Shown: positions 52,364 through 60,320 of the stretch, in pieces
Numbering within the stretch: the first letter of the stretch is position 1
Layout of the letters: each line of letters opens with the position of its first letter
Assembly (NCBI RefSeq): GCF_900101595.1
Contig: NZ_FMYY01000003.1
Location: forward strand, 305,889 to 369,888
From: Paenibacillus sp. cl123
GTDB lineage: Bacteria > Bacillota > Bacilli > Paenibacillales > NBRC-103111
Reading direction: 5' to 3'
DNA: 64,000 nt
Translations under genes and position numbers: made by a program
The notes under the pieces: model-generated
The model's input: only the letters and a program-made list of their open reading frames with translations
The model's database searches: none
What the model was told of the DNA's origin: nothing

Positions 52364-53632
52364 GTGGCTAATAGTACGGCAGACCGCAGCATTATCCGCG
52401 ATATTTCGCTCGCGCCGGAAGGACATTTGAAGATCGATTGGGTGAACGCCCATATGCCGGTGTTGAACAAGATCCGGGAGCAGTTCGAGAAGGAGCAGCC
52501 GTTTAAAGGATTGAAGGTGGCCATTTCACTCCATCTGGAGGCCAAGACGGCGTACCTCGCCAAGGTTGTGCAAGCCGGCGGAGCGGATGTCACGATCTGC
52601 GGAAGCAATCCGCTGTCCACGCAGGATGATGTGTGCGCCGCTCTCGTGGAGGACGGTATTACCGTATTCGCGAAGTATAATCCTGAGCCGCAGGAATACA
52701 AGGAACTGCTGATCAAGACGCTCGAAACCGAGCCGGACCTTATAATCGACGATGGCGGGGATTTGGTGACGATCCTTCATTCGGAGCGCAAGGATCTGGC
52801 GAAAAATGTCCGCGGCGGCGCCGAGGAAACGACGACCGGCATTCTGCGGCTGAAGTCGCTGGAGAAGGACGGGCAGCTGCAATTCCCTATGGTTGCCGTC
52901 AACGATGCCTTCTGCAAATATTTGTTCGATAACCGCTACGGAACGGGGCAATCCGTCTGGGACGGCATCAACCGGACTACGAACCTTGTGGTAGCGGGCA
53001 AAACCGTTGTCGTGGTCGGCTATGGCTGGTGCGGCAAAGGCGTTGCGCTGCGGGCCAAAGGCCTCGGCGCCAATGTCATCGTCACTGAAATCGACGCCAT
53101 CAAAGCGGTCGAGGCGTACATGGACGGATTCGCCGTCATGCCGATGCTCGAAGCTGCCAAGCAGGGCGATTTCTTCGTAACGGTAACGGGCAACCGCGAC
53201 GTGATCCGCGGCGAGCACTACGAGGTGATGAAGGATGGCGCGATTCTGTCGAACGCCGGCCACTTCGACGTCGAGGTGAACAAGCCTGAGCTTGAGGCCC
53301 TGTCGGTATCGAAGCGTACCGTGCGCCGCAATATCGAGGAGTATACGCTGAAGGACGGCCGCAAGTTCTACCTGCTGGCCGAAGGCCGTCTCGTTAACCT
53401 GGCAGCCGGCGACGGACATCCTGCCGAGATTATGGATATGACTTTTGCGCTGCAGGCGATGTCGCTGAAGTACGTCAATGACAATTACGAGCAGATCGGC
53501 AGCAAAGTCGTCAATGTGCCTTATGAGCTCGACGAGCAGGTAGCGCGCTTCAAGCTGGCTGCGCTCGGCTTTGGCATCGATTCCTTGACCGACGAGCAGA
53601 AGTCTTATCTGGACAGCTGGGCGGAGCATTAA
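52364..53632 (+). CDS. ahcY: S-adenosylhomocysteinase
   Basis: 422 residues. The NAD-binding motif GYGWCGKGVALRAKGLGANVIVTEID (about 220) and the catalytic-region motifs ISLHLEAKTA, DDGGDLV, EETTTG and DAFCKYLFDNRYGTGQS are present. It reversibly splits S-adenosylhomocysteine into adenosine and homocysteine. It lacks the ~40-residue insert of eukaryotic enzymes, and its SNPLSTQDDV motif is the archaeal/thermophile-like form. The GTG at 52364 follows AGGAGG by 7 nt; the ATG at 52358 is too close to it. Only 31 nt separate it from bshC, so it is probably co-transcribed. Confidence 0.95.
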   Translation: MANSTADRSIIRDISLAPEGHLKIDWVNAHMPVLNKIREQFEKEQPFKGLKVAISLHLEAKTAYLAKVVQAGGADVTICGSNPLSTQDDVCAALVEDGITVFAKYNPEPQEYKELLIKTLETEPDLIIDDGGDLVTILHSERKDLAKNVRGGAEETTTGILRLKSLEKDGQLQFPMVAVNDAFCKYLFDNRYGTGQSVWDGINRTTNLVVAGKTVVVVGYGWCGKGVALRAKGLGANVIVTEIDAIKAVEAYMDGFAVMPMLEAAKQGDFFVTVTGNRDVIRGEHYEVMKDGAILSNAGHFDVEVNKPELEALSVSKRTVRRNIEEYTLKDGRKFYLLAEGRLVNLAAGDGHPAEIMDMTFALQAMSLKYVNDNYEQIGSKVVNVPYELDEQVARFKLAALGFGIDSLTDEQKSYLDSWAEH

Positions 53633-53730
53633 TTGCGGGGTCCGGTGCGCGGATGGTCAGCCGGTTGGCTGGCTTGAGGGTGGATTGGGGCTGGCGTAGC
53701 CTGTATCCAAGCAGCAGGTAAACATAAACA

Positions 53731-53779
53731 AAAAAGGTCGAGTTCAGGGCAAGTGACAGCCTGGCTCGGCCTTTTTTTC
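53731..53779 (+). terminator. Terminator after ahcY
   Basis: AAGGTCGAGTTCAGG pairs imperfectly with CCTGGCTCGGCCTT around about 12 nt, followed by TTTTTTT. Confidence 0.72.
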
Positions 53780-53830
53780 GTAATGCAGGGAAAAGAAGCT
53801 TTTCCCGCTGGAAGCAAAAAAGCCCCTGAT

Positions 53831-53862
53831 CTAAAAAAACGCTGTCTGGGACAGCATTTTTA
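53831..53862 (-). terminator. Terminator of the membrane-anchored gene (minus strand)
   Basis: On the minus strand GCTGTC/GACAGC around CCA is followed by GTTTTTTT. Confidence 0.72.
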
Positions 53863-53972
53863 CAAGAATGGCCTCGGAGCAGGTCTGACTACGGTCGGAC
53901 GCTTACAGGCCGGCTGCGCTATTTTTGCATACGGGATGAGTTTGCTGTAAGGCTTTATGTAGGCGAGTGCAA

Positions 53973-54401
53973 TCAACGCTGATAGACCGACTTCGTTACG
54001 TTGGTCGTATTTTTCCCGGTCTGTTTGTCGGCTGCGGCCGGTTTTTGCGGGGTTGCAGCCGGCGTCGAGTTTTCCTTCTTGGCGTTCGGGCCGGGTTTCG
54101 TTTCATTGCCCGTAGGCTTCGGTCCATTGACACCGGGATTCGCCGTATTGGCTGCGGAGGGCGCTTCAGCAGAGCCTGCAGCGGGTGAAATCGCGGGGAT
54201 GGCGGCCGGATCGGGCACCTGCGAGTCTGTGGCGCTGCCCCCGGAAGTTGCTGCGGCGGGCTCCGGCGGCAGATTGGCCGCGCTCGCGGGCTTAACCCCT
54301 TGCTGCCGGATGGATTTCTCCCAATGACGGTTTCCCAGGATAAGAACAAGGATCAAAATGATCGCTAAAATGAAAACACTCCAACGCTGTGCGGTAATCA
54401 T
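53973..54401 (-). CDS. Uncharacterised membrane-anchored protein with Ala/Pro-rich tail
   Basis: 142 residues: an N-terminal membrane helix (VFILAIILILVLILGN) and a long low-complexity extracytoplasmic tail rich in Ala, Pro, Gly, Asn and Lys, without any domain. It may be a spacer-type wall or membrane anchor. AGGAGGAAA lies about 9 nt upstream of the start. A longer in-frame start at 54545 has no ribosome site. Confidence 0.6.
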   Translation of the reverse strand: MITAQRWSVFILAIILILVLILGNRHWEKSIRQQGVKPASAANLPPEPAAATSGGSATDSQVPDPAAIPAISPAAGSAEAPSAANTANPGVNGPKPTGNETKPGPNAKKENSTPAATPQKPAAADKQTGKNTTNVTKSVYQR

Positions 54402-54589
54402 AAGAGACTTTCCTCCTGCCAACACCGTTCTGAAATAGTTCTGAATGCTTAAGTATAGCACAATTTTACCAGGAAGAAGCGTTTCTGTCCAAAATGATGC
54501 AACAACACCGTCCCAACCTGCGTCCATGTCAGTAGAAGTATCCATGAAAGGCTATGGCGGTGCTTCAATAGGCTACGGGGGGCAGGAAT

Positions 54590-55756
54590 ATGAAAACGGG
54601 TGTGAACGCAGCGCAGTGTTCGGCAGATGGAGCGGAAGAGAGAAACCGGCTGAGCGCGGGGCGGAGACGGCATAGAGAAAGAGGAACCGCGGTCAAACTG
54701 CTGCTGGCGGGTACGGCGCTGGCCTTGCTGCTCGCGGGATGCAGCTCAAGCAGCCAGGAGAAGGCGGATATGATGCAGGTCAATGACGCAGCCATGCCGA
54801 CGGCCGATTCGAAGGCCTCAGCTTCGGCAGGCAGTGCTCCTATGGAGGCAAGCAGCACGGCGGCGAACACAGCGGCCCCGGGCCAGACCGCCGGCATGAC
54901 GGGCACCGGCGCGGCGCAGGCAGGAGCGGAAGACCCGTTCAGCCGCAAGATCATCTATCGAGCCAATCTGTCCATGCAGGTGGAAAGCTACAAAGAGACG
55001 GAGGAGCTCGTGCAGGAAGCTGTGCGCAGCGCCGGAGGATATGTGCTGCAGTTCAGTGAAAATGCTTCGGCGGCGGAAAAGTTCGGCACCTTCGTCATCA
55101 AGGTGCCTGCCGCGGGTTTTGAGTCGCTGATCAGCCGGTTCGAGAAAATTAACCCGGCGATGCGCAAATCGATGGAAGGCCAAGACGTTACCGAAGAGTA
55201 TGTGGACCTCTCATCGCGGCTGAAGGCCAAGGAGCTTATGGAAAGCCGCCTGCTCGCTTTTATGGAGAAGGCGACCAAAACCGAGGAGCTGGTGTCCTTC
55301 TCGACAGAGCTGGGCAAGGTTCAGGAGGAGATCGAGCGGATCAAGGGAAGAATGCGCTATCTGGAGCAAAATGTGTCCTACTCGACGATCGAGCTGCGCA
55401 TCGTGCAAAAGATCGCTTCCGCCGACGTGATCGGCGCGCAGGACCGCGGCCCGCTGGGCAAGCGCGCTGCCCAAGCGCTGGACGGCTCTCTGGCTGTCAT
55501 GGGCGTCGTCCTGCAGGGAGTTATCGTCATAGCTGCGGGAGCGCTGCCTGTTCTGGTCCTGCTGGCGGTTGTCGGTTTGCCGATTATCTGGTACCGCCGC
55601 AAGCGCAAAGCGAAAATGGCCCTGCTGCGCCAGCAGAGGCTGGAGGATAATCGCCGGGAGGCTGCGGGCACCGCTCCTGAAGTCCGGCAGCCCCGGCAGG
55701 AAGCGGGCTCGGCAGCAGACGGCCCGCAGTCCGGCGAGGAGCCGAAGCAAACTTAG
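54590..55756 (+). CDS. DUF4349 lipoprotein
   Basis: 388 residues. A basic N-terminus and a signal segment with lipobox LLLAGC mark a lipoprotein; a Ser/Ala-rich linker (about 55-115) precedes the DUF4349 domain (about 118-330: ANLSMQVESYKETEELVQEAVRSAGGYVLQ; VPAAGFESLISRFEKIN; EEIERIKGRMRYLEQNVSYSTIELRI). A C-terminal membrane helix and basic tail (about 300-350) finish it. Function unknown. GGGGGCAGG precedes the ATG. The long n-region (about 30 residues) is unusual for a signal peptide. Confidence 0.8.
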   Translation: MKTGVNAAQCSADGAEERNRLSAGRRRHRERGTAVKLLLAGTALALLLAGCSSSSQEKADMMQVNDAAMPTADSKASASAGSAPMEASSTAANTAAPGQTAGMTGTGAAQAGAEDPFSRKIIYRANLSMQVESYKETEELVQEAVRSAGGYVLQFSENASAAEKFGTFVIKVPAAGFESLISRFEKINPAMRKSMEGQDVTEEYVDLSSRLKAKELMESRLLAFMEKATKTEELVSFSTELGKVQEEIERIKGRMRYLEQNVSYSTIELRIVQKIASADVIGAQDRGPLGKRAAQALDGSLAVMGVVLQGVIVIAAGALPVLVLLAVVGLPIIWYRRKRKAKMALLRQQRLEDNRREAAGTAPEVRQPRQEAGSAADGPQSGEEPKQT

Positions 55757-55799
55757 AGGCCGGCATGCCGATATTTAAGATGCAACCCAAACGGACATG

Positions 55800-55838
55800 A
55801 AAAAATCCTGTTTCTTCGAAAGAAGAAGCAGGATTTTT
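55800..55838 (+). terminator. Terminator before mraZ
   Basis: AAAAATCCTGTTTCTTC and GAAGAAGCAGGATTTTT pair (one G-U) around GAAA, followed by TTTTTG. Confidence 0.85.
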
Positions 55839-55874
55839 GTGTATTTGGGAGAATAGTTACTGTACAGGTGGTGG

Positions 55875-55901
55875 AAAGTGGGGTAAAGTGGGTAAAAAGG
55901 G
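55875..55901 (+). promoter_or_regulatory. MraZ boxes (autoregulatory repeats)
   Basis: AAAGTGG (55875-55881), AAAGTGG (55885-55891) and AAAAGGG (55895-55901) recur at exactly 10-bp spacing. Mollicute MraZ binds AAAGTG repeats separated by 3 nt. The third repeat overlaps the ribosome site. Confidence 0.7.
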
Positions 55902-55912
55902 GGTGGCAATCG

Positions 55913-56350
55913 GTGTTCATGGGGGAATATCAGCATACGATCGACGAAAAGGGCCGGATTATCATCCCGGCGAAGTTTCGCGAAGCCCTCGGAGCATCGT
56001 TTATAGCCACTCGCGGTTTGGACCAGTGTTTGTTCGTTTACCCCATGCAGGAATGGTCGTCTTTGGAGCAGAAGCTTAAAGCGCTGCCTCTGATGAAATC
56101 GGATGCCCGCGCTTTCACGCGCTTTTTCTTTTCCGGCGCAACGGAATGCGAGCTTGACAAGCAAGGCCGGGTCAATCTGCCGGGTATGCTCGTTGATCAC
56201 GCCAAGCTCGAGAAAGATTGCGTCGTCATCGGCGTTTCCAACCGGGTGGAGATTTGGAGCAAGGCGATCTGGGAAAGCTATTTCCAGCAGTCCGAGGAAT
56301 CGTTTGCGGAAATAGCGGAAAAGCTCGTCGACTTCAACTTTGACTTTTAG
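55913..56350 (+). CDS. mraZ: Transcriptional regulator MraZ
   Basis: 145 residues: [30 protein letters not shown] is the family start, with two AbrB/SpoVT-like MraZ domains. It binds DNA as an octamer and controls the dcw cluster. The GTG at 55913 follows AAGGGGGTGG by 8 nt and gives the family N-terminus; the frame is open further upstream but overlaps the MraZ boxes. In Bacillus it is yllB. Confidence 0.96.
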   Translation: MFMGEYQHTIDEKGRIIIPAKFREALGASFIATRGLDQCLFVYPMQEWSSLEQKLKALPLMKSDARAFTRFFFSGATECELDKQGRVNLPGMLVDHAKLEKDCVVIGVSNRVEIWSKAIWESYFQQSEESFAEIAEKLVDFNFDF

Positions 56351-56385
56351 TTCAGGCAGCAGGCCGATGTAGGAGGATGGAAGCC

Positions 56386-57342
56386 GTGTTTCATCATGTA
56401 ACCGTACTTAAGCAAGAAGCGGTGGAAGGTTTACATATTCAGTCTGACGGGATTTACGTGGATTGTACGCTCGGCGGAGCCGGGCACAGCTTGGAGATCG
56501 CCTCCAGGCTTGGGCCAAACGGGCTGCTGATCGCCTTTGATCAGGACGATGCGGCGCTGGCGAATGCCAAGGAAAGGCTAGCCGGCGTCTGGGACCGGGT
56601 TAGGCTGGTGCGCAGCAACTTTCGTTATCTCGAACGGGAGCTGTCCCGGATACCGGAGGCTTGCCGGACGGGGCGTCCCCAGGTGAACGGGATTTTGTTC
56701 GACCTCGGCGTGTCGTCGCCGCAGCTCGATGAGGCCGATCGGGGCTTCAGCTATAACTATGACGCAGAGCTTGACATGAGGATGGACCGGACAGCTCCGC
56801 TTACGGCCAAAGATATTGTGAATGACTGGCCCGAGAAGGAAATCGCCGATATTTTATTCGAGTACGGGGAAGAGAAGTTCTCCCGGCGCATCGCAGCCCG
56901 TATCGTGGCAGCCCGTGCCGTCGCTCCGATCGAGTCGACCGGTCAGCTGGTCGAGCTGATTAAGGAAGGGATTCCAGCCGCGGCCAGACGGACGGGACCG
57001 CATCCGGCCAAGCGCAGCTTCCAGGCGCTGCGGATAGCCGTGAACGACGAGCTGGGGGCTTTCGAGGACGCGCTGAAGCAATCGGTGCGCTGCCTGGCCC
57101 CCGGAGGCAGAGTTGCGGTCATCACGTTCCACTCGCTGGAGGACCGGATCTGCAAGCAGACATTTGCCGGCTACGTAGCCAAGTGTACCTGCCCTCCGGA
57201 CTTTCCGATGTGCGTATGCAACCCGGCCGGGGGACTGAAGCTGGTCAACCGCAAGCCGATCGAGCCAGGGGGCGAAGAGCTGGAGGCAAACCCCAGGGCG
57301 CGTTCCTCGAAGCTGAGAATTGCAGAGAAGCTGACGCAATAG
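56386..57342 (+). CDS. rsmH: 16S rRNA (cytosine-N4)-methyltransferase RsmH
   Basis: 318 residues: MFHHVTVLKQEAVEGLHI and DCTLGGAGHSLEI (SAM motif I) are the family signature, with FDLGVSSPQLDEADRGFSY. It methylates C1402 of 16S rRNA. The GTG at 56386 is used because AGGAGG lies 9 nt upstream; an in-frame ATG at 56377 abuts it. It is the second gene of the dcw cluster. Confidence 0.97.
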   Translation: MFHHVTVLKQEAVEGLHIQSDGIYVDCTLGGAGHSLEIASRLGPNGLLIAFDQDDAALANAKERLAGVWDRVRLVRSNFRYLERELSRIPEACRTGRPQVNGILFDLGVSSPQLDEADRGFSYNYDAELDMRMDRTAPLTAKDIVNDWPEKEIADILFEYGEEKFSRRIAARIVAARAVAPIESTGQLVELIKEGIPAAARRTGPHPAKRSFQALRIAVNDELGAFEDALKQSVRCLAPGGRVAVITFHSLEDRICKQTFAGYVAKCTCPPDFPMCVCNPAGGLKLVNRKPIEPGGEELEANPRARSSKLRIAEKLTQ

Positions 57343-57394
57343 CATCAACCAAATCATAGAAGCCGAACCTTAACGCGCGAAGGGGGAAAACAAG

Positions 57395-57829
57395 TTGCCG
57401 GCATACATGCATGGAAATCTTGCAGTCGAACAAAAGACGGAGCAAAAACCGAAGGTTCAGGAAAGCAAGCGAGTCGTTTACCGGAAAAAAACGCTGCCCA
57501 TGCAGGAGAAGCTGCTGTATTTGTTTACAGTTGCCATCTGCGTGGTTGTGGCAGGCGTTATTATCGTGCGCTACGCGCAAATCTATGAGATGAGCACCCA
57601 GATTCGCGATATTGAGGCGAAGATCGTCAAGCTCGAATCGGAGAACAGCATCCTGAAGCAGAAGCTGGATGCCGCTATTGAGCCTCATCGCATGCTGGAG
57701 CAGGCCAAGGAGATGGGCTTCAAAACAGCGGAGCCGAATCAAGTGAAGCCAGGCACGGACAAGACGGCCACGAAGCAGGGGAGCGCGAAATCGACGGTAA
57801 GCGCAAAGAAAACGAAGGATCAGCCCTGA
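57395..57829 (+). CDS. ftsL: Cell division protein FtsL
   Basis: 144 residues, bitopic: a basic cytoplasmic N-terminus (about 1-45), one membrane helix (LLYLFTVAICVVVAGVIIVRYA), a coiled coil (about 70-105) and a Lys/Thr-rich tail. It is a divisome protein. The TTG at 57395 follows AAGGGGG by 8 nt. Length is a little above the Bacillus protein because of the tail. It lies between rsmH and the division PBP gene. Confidence 0.9.
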   Translation: MPAYMHGNLAVEQKTEQKPKVQESKRVVYRKKTLPMQEKLLYLFTVAICVVVAGVIIVRYAQIYEMSTQIRDIEAKIVKLESENSILKQKLDAAIEPHRMLEQAKEMGFKTAEPNQVKPGTDKTATKQGSAKSTVSAKKTKDQP

Positions 57830-57856
57830 TCCGAGAGGAATAAGGGAGAGGATAAG

Positions 57857-60247
57857 ATGACGAAAAAAGTAAAATTGCGTTCGCTGCTGATCGGAGGGGC
57901 ATTCACCCTCCTTTTTGCTGTCCTGGTAGGACGGCTTTATTGGGTACAGGTCGTGCAGGGAGCCGAGCTGCTGGAGCAGGCCAAAGCAAGATGGGCGCTC
58001 GACAAAACCATCCAGCCGGTCCGCGGAGCCATTACCGACCGCAACGGGAAGCTGCTTGCTGAAGATGCGCCTTCTTATACGATTGCGCTGTTGCCGCAGA
58101 TTATCCGCGATCAAGGGCTTGAGCTGGATATCGTAAAGGGGCTCGCTCCCATCCTCGCCCCGCCGGATGACGCCGCTGCGCTGATGGCGATGGAAGAGCG
58201 GATACGCTCCAGGCTGAACAAGACGCGCGAGGACGGCAAGACGCTGCTGGCTCAGGTGGAGCTGGGGAACGAAGGCTGGAAAATCGATGCGGAGACGGGG
58301 GACAAGGTCAAGGCGCTGCGCGAAGAGCTGCAGGCCAAGCTGAAGCAGCAGCAGGATAACTTGAAGGTCAGAGGAAGCCAGCGGAAGATGGAAACCGGCA
58401 TTGAGCTGCGACCCGAAATCAAGCGCTTTTATCCGGCGGAGAAGCTGGCCGCTCATCTGATCGGCTATATGAACAAAGAAAATGTGCCGGTCATGGGGCT
58501 GGAGCAGACGCTCAACGACTACCTGAAGGGTCAGCCGGGAGCGCTTTATTACGAGAAGGCACCCAAAGGCGTAGGGCTTCCCGATCCTAAAAACCGGTAT
58601 ACGCCGGCGGTCAACGGCAACAACGTCACATTGACTATTGATAAAAACATCCAATTTTACATAGAGAGCGCTATCGAGAAGATGTACGAGAAGTACAAGC
58701 CGAAAAGCATGACGGCGATCGCGGTCGATCCGCAGACGATGGAAATTTTGGGAATGGCCAATGCCCCTACCTTTAACCCGAATAAATATTGGGAAACCAA
58801 GGATATGCGCAATTTTATGAATCATGCGATCGCCTCCCAATATGAGCCGGGCTCGACCTTCAAGCTGGTGACGCTGGCGGCGACCGTGGAGGAAGGGCTG
58901 TTTAATCCCGAGGAAGAATTTCAATCGGGGTCGATTCGAGTGGCGGACCGGCGGCTGCATGACCATAATATTTCCGGATGGGGAAAAATTAAATATATTG
59001 AAGGCTTAAAGCGTTCGAGTAACGTGGCGTTCGTCAAGCTGGGCACCGAGAAGCTTGGCAATGAACGGCTTCGCCAATATATCGACAAGTTTGGCTTCGG
59101 CGCGCGGACAGGCATCGACATCCCCGGTGAAGTGAAGGGGATTGTCAATATGCGGTATGCGCCGGACTTCGCGACAGCTACCTACGGACAAGGCCTGACC
59201 GCCACCTTGCTGCAGCAAACCTCCGCTTATGCGGCTATTGCTAACGGGGGCAAGCTGATGAAGCCTTATTTGATCAAGGAGATTAAGAATCCGGATACCG
59301 GCGAAATCGTGCAGCAGACGCAGCCGCAGGTTATCCGGCAGGTCGTCTCGGAGAAAACCTCCAAGCAGGTTGGCGAATATTTGGAGCAGGTCGTCTCTGA
59401 CCAGGCGATAGGCACAGGGAGAAACGCTTATATCGATGGATACCGGATCGCCGGTAAAACCGGCACCGCGCAAAAAGTATTGCCCGGCGAGAAAGGCTAC
59501 GCCGACGGCGTATGGGTCATTTCCTTTATCGGTTACGCTCCGCTGGAGAATCCGCGCATCCTCGTTGCAATTGTAGCCGACGAGCCGGACCTCGGCGGCG
59601 ACTATCACCGGGGCGGCGAAGTGGCGGCTCCGGCTTTCCGGGAGATTGTGTCCCAGTCGCTGCGCCATATGGGGATTGCTCCGACCCAGGAGACGGCAGC
59701 CAAGACACCGTCGGCATCCGGCAAAACCAAGGTGCCCGATCTGACGGGCATCAGTCTGGATCAGGCGAAGGCGCAGATGAATAAGCTGGGCGGGGCTGTC
59801 GAGCCGCTCGGCAAGGGCAGCGCCGTTCTCGCCCAAAATCCGGCCGCCGGTACAGAAATGGGGGCAGAGCAACGAATCTATGTATTGATGGAGGAAGCGA
59901 GCGGCGTAGCCGTGCCGAATTTGAACGGCAAGTCGTTCCGGGATGCGCTGGAGGTATGCTCGCTGCTGGAAATCCGCTGTCAGTCGAATGGCGAAGGTTA
60001 TGTGGCCGATCAGACGTTGAGCGGCGAAGGCGGCAACCGTACGTTGACGTTGACGCTGCGTCCGTATACCGAGCTGACGAACGAAGCTGTGAAGAACGAG
60101 GATAAGACGAAAGACAAAAATACGGAGAAAAGCGCAGATAAGCAGTCAAGCTCCGGCACGGATGCAAAGGAGGGAGCGGGTGAGGGCGGCAAAGCCTCCG
60201 GCTCAGGCTCTTCTACAGGCGCCAAGGAAAGCCAAGGGTCCCGATAG
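57857..60247 (+). CDS. pbpB: Division transpeptidase PBP2B (FtsI) with PASTA domains
   Basis: 796 residues. A membrane helix (about 8-30), then a pedestal domain and a transpeptidase domain with Ser333-x-x-Lys336 (GSTFK), Ser387-Ser-Asn389 and Lys534-Thr-Gly (AGKTGTAQK). Two PASTA repeats follow (VPDLTGISLDQAKAQ; VPNLNGKSFRDALEV). It cross-links septal peptidoglycan. A Lys/Ser/Gly-rich tail of about 45 residues extends beyond the last PASTA repeat, longer than in B. subtilis PBP2B (716 residues). GGGAGAGGA precedes the ATG. Confidence 0.95.
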   Translation: MTKKVKLRSLLIGGAFTLLFAVLVGRLYWVQVVQGAELLEQAKARWALDKTIQPVRGAITDRNGKLLAEDAPSYTIALLPQIIRDQGLELDIVKGLAPILAPPDDAAALMAMEERIRSRLNKTREDGKTLLAQVELGNEGWKIDAETGDKVKALREELQAKLKQQQDNLKVRGSQRKMETGIELRPEIKRFYPAEKLAAHLIGYMNKENVPVMGLEQTLNDYLKGQPGALYYEKAPKGVGLPDPKNRYTPAVNGNNVTLTIDKNIQFYIESAIEKMYEKYKPKSMTAIAVDPQTMEILGMANAPTFNPNKYWETKDMRNFMNHAIASQYEPGSTFKLVTLAATVEEGLFNPEEEFQSGSIRVADRRLHDHNISGWGKIKYIEGLKRSSNVAFVKLGTEKLGNERLRQYIDKFGFGARTGIDIPGEVKGIVNMRYAPDFATATYGQGLTATLLQQTSAYAAIANGGKLMKPYLIKEIKNPDTGEIVQQTQPQVIRQVVSEKTSKQVGEYLEQVVSDQAIGTGRNAYIDGYRIAGKTGTAQKVLPGEKGYADGVWVISFIGYAPLENPRILVAIVADEPDLGGDYHRGGEVAAPAFREIVSQSLRHMGIAPTQETAAKTPSASGKTKVPDLTGISLDQAKAQMNKLGGAVEPLGKGSAVLAQNPAAGTEMGAEQRIYVLMEEASGVAVPNLNGKSFRDALEVCSLLEIRCQSNGEGYVADQTLSGEGGNRTLTLTLRPYTELTNEAVKNEDKTKDKNTEKSADKQSSSGTDAKEGAGEGGKASGSGSSTGAKESQGSR

Positions 60248-60320
60248 CTTGTTCTAACCCCGGGTTGTCCTGAATAGGGATGTTAGGAAACCATTCTTGT
60301 TCAGGAGGGATTGAGCGGGC

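Larger units (their letters stand above)
53633..53972. other. Intergenic region between converging genes
   Basis: 340 nt containing two terminators, one for each strand, and otherwise AT-rich sequence with short meaningless frames. Confidence 0.6.

Noticed and set aside
57245-58966. 573-codon open frame opposite ftsL-pbpB
   Set aside because: Antisense to a strongly supported gene cluster; no protein-like features.
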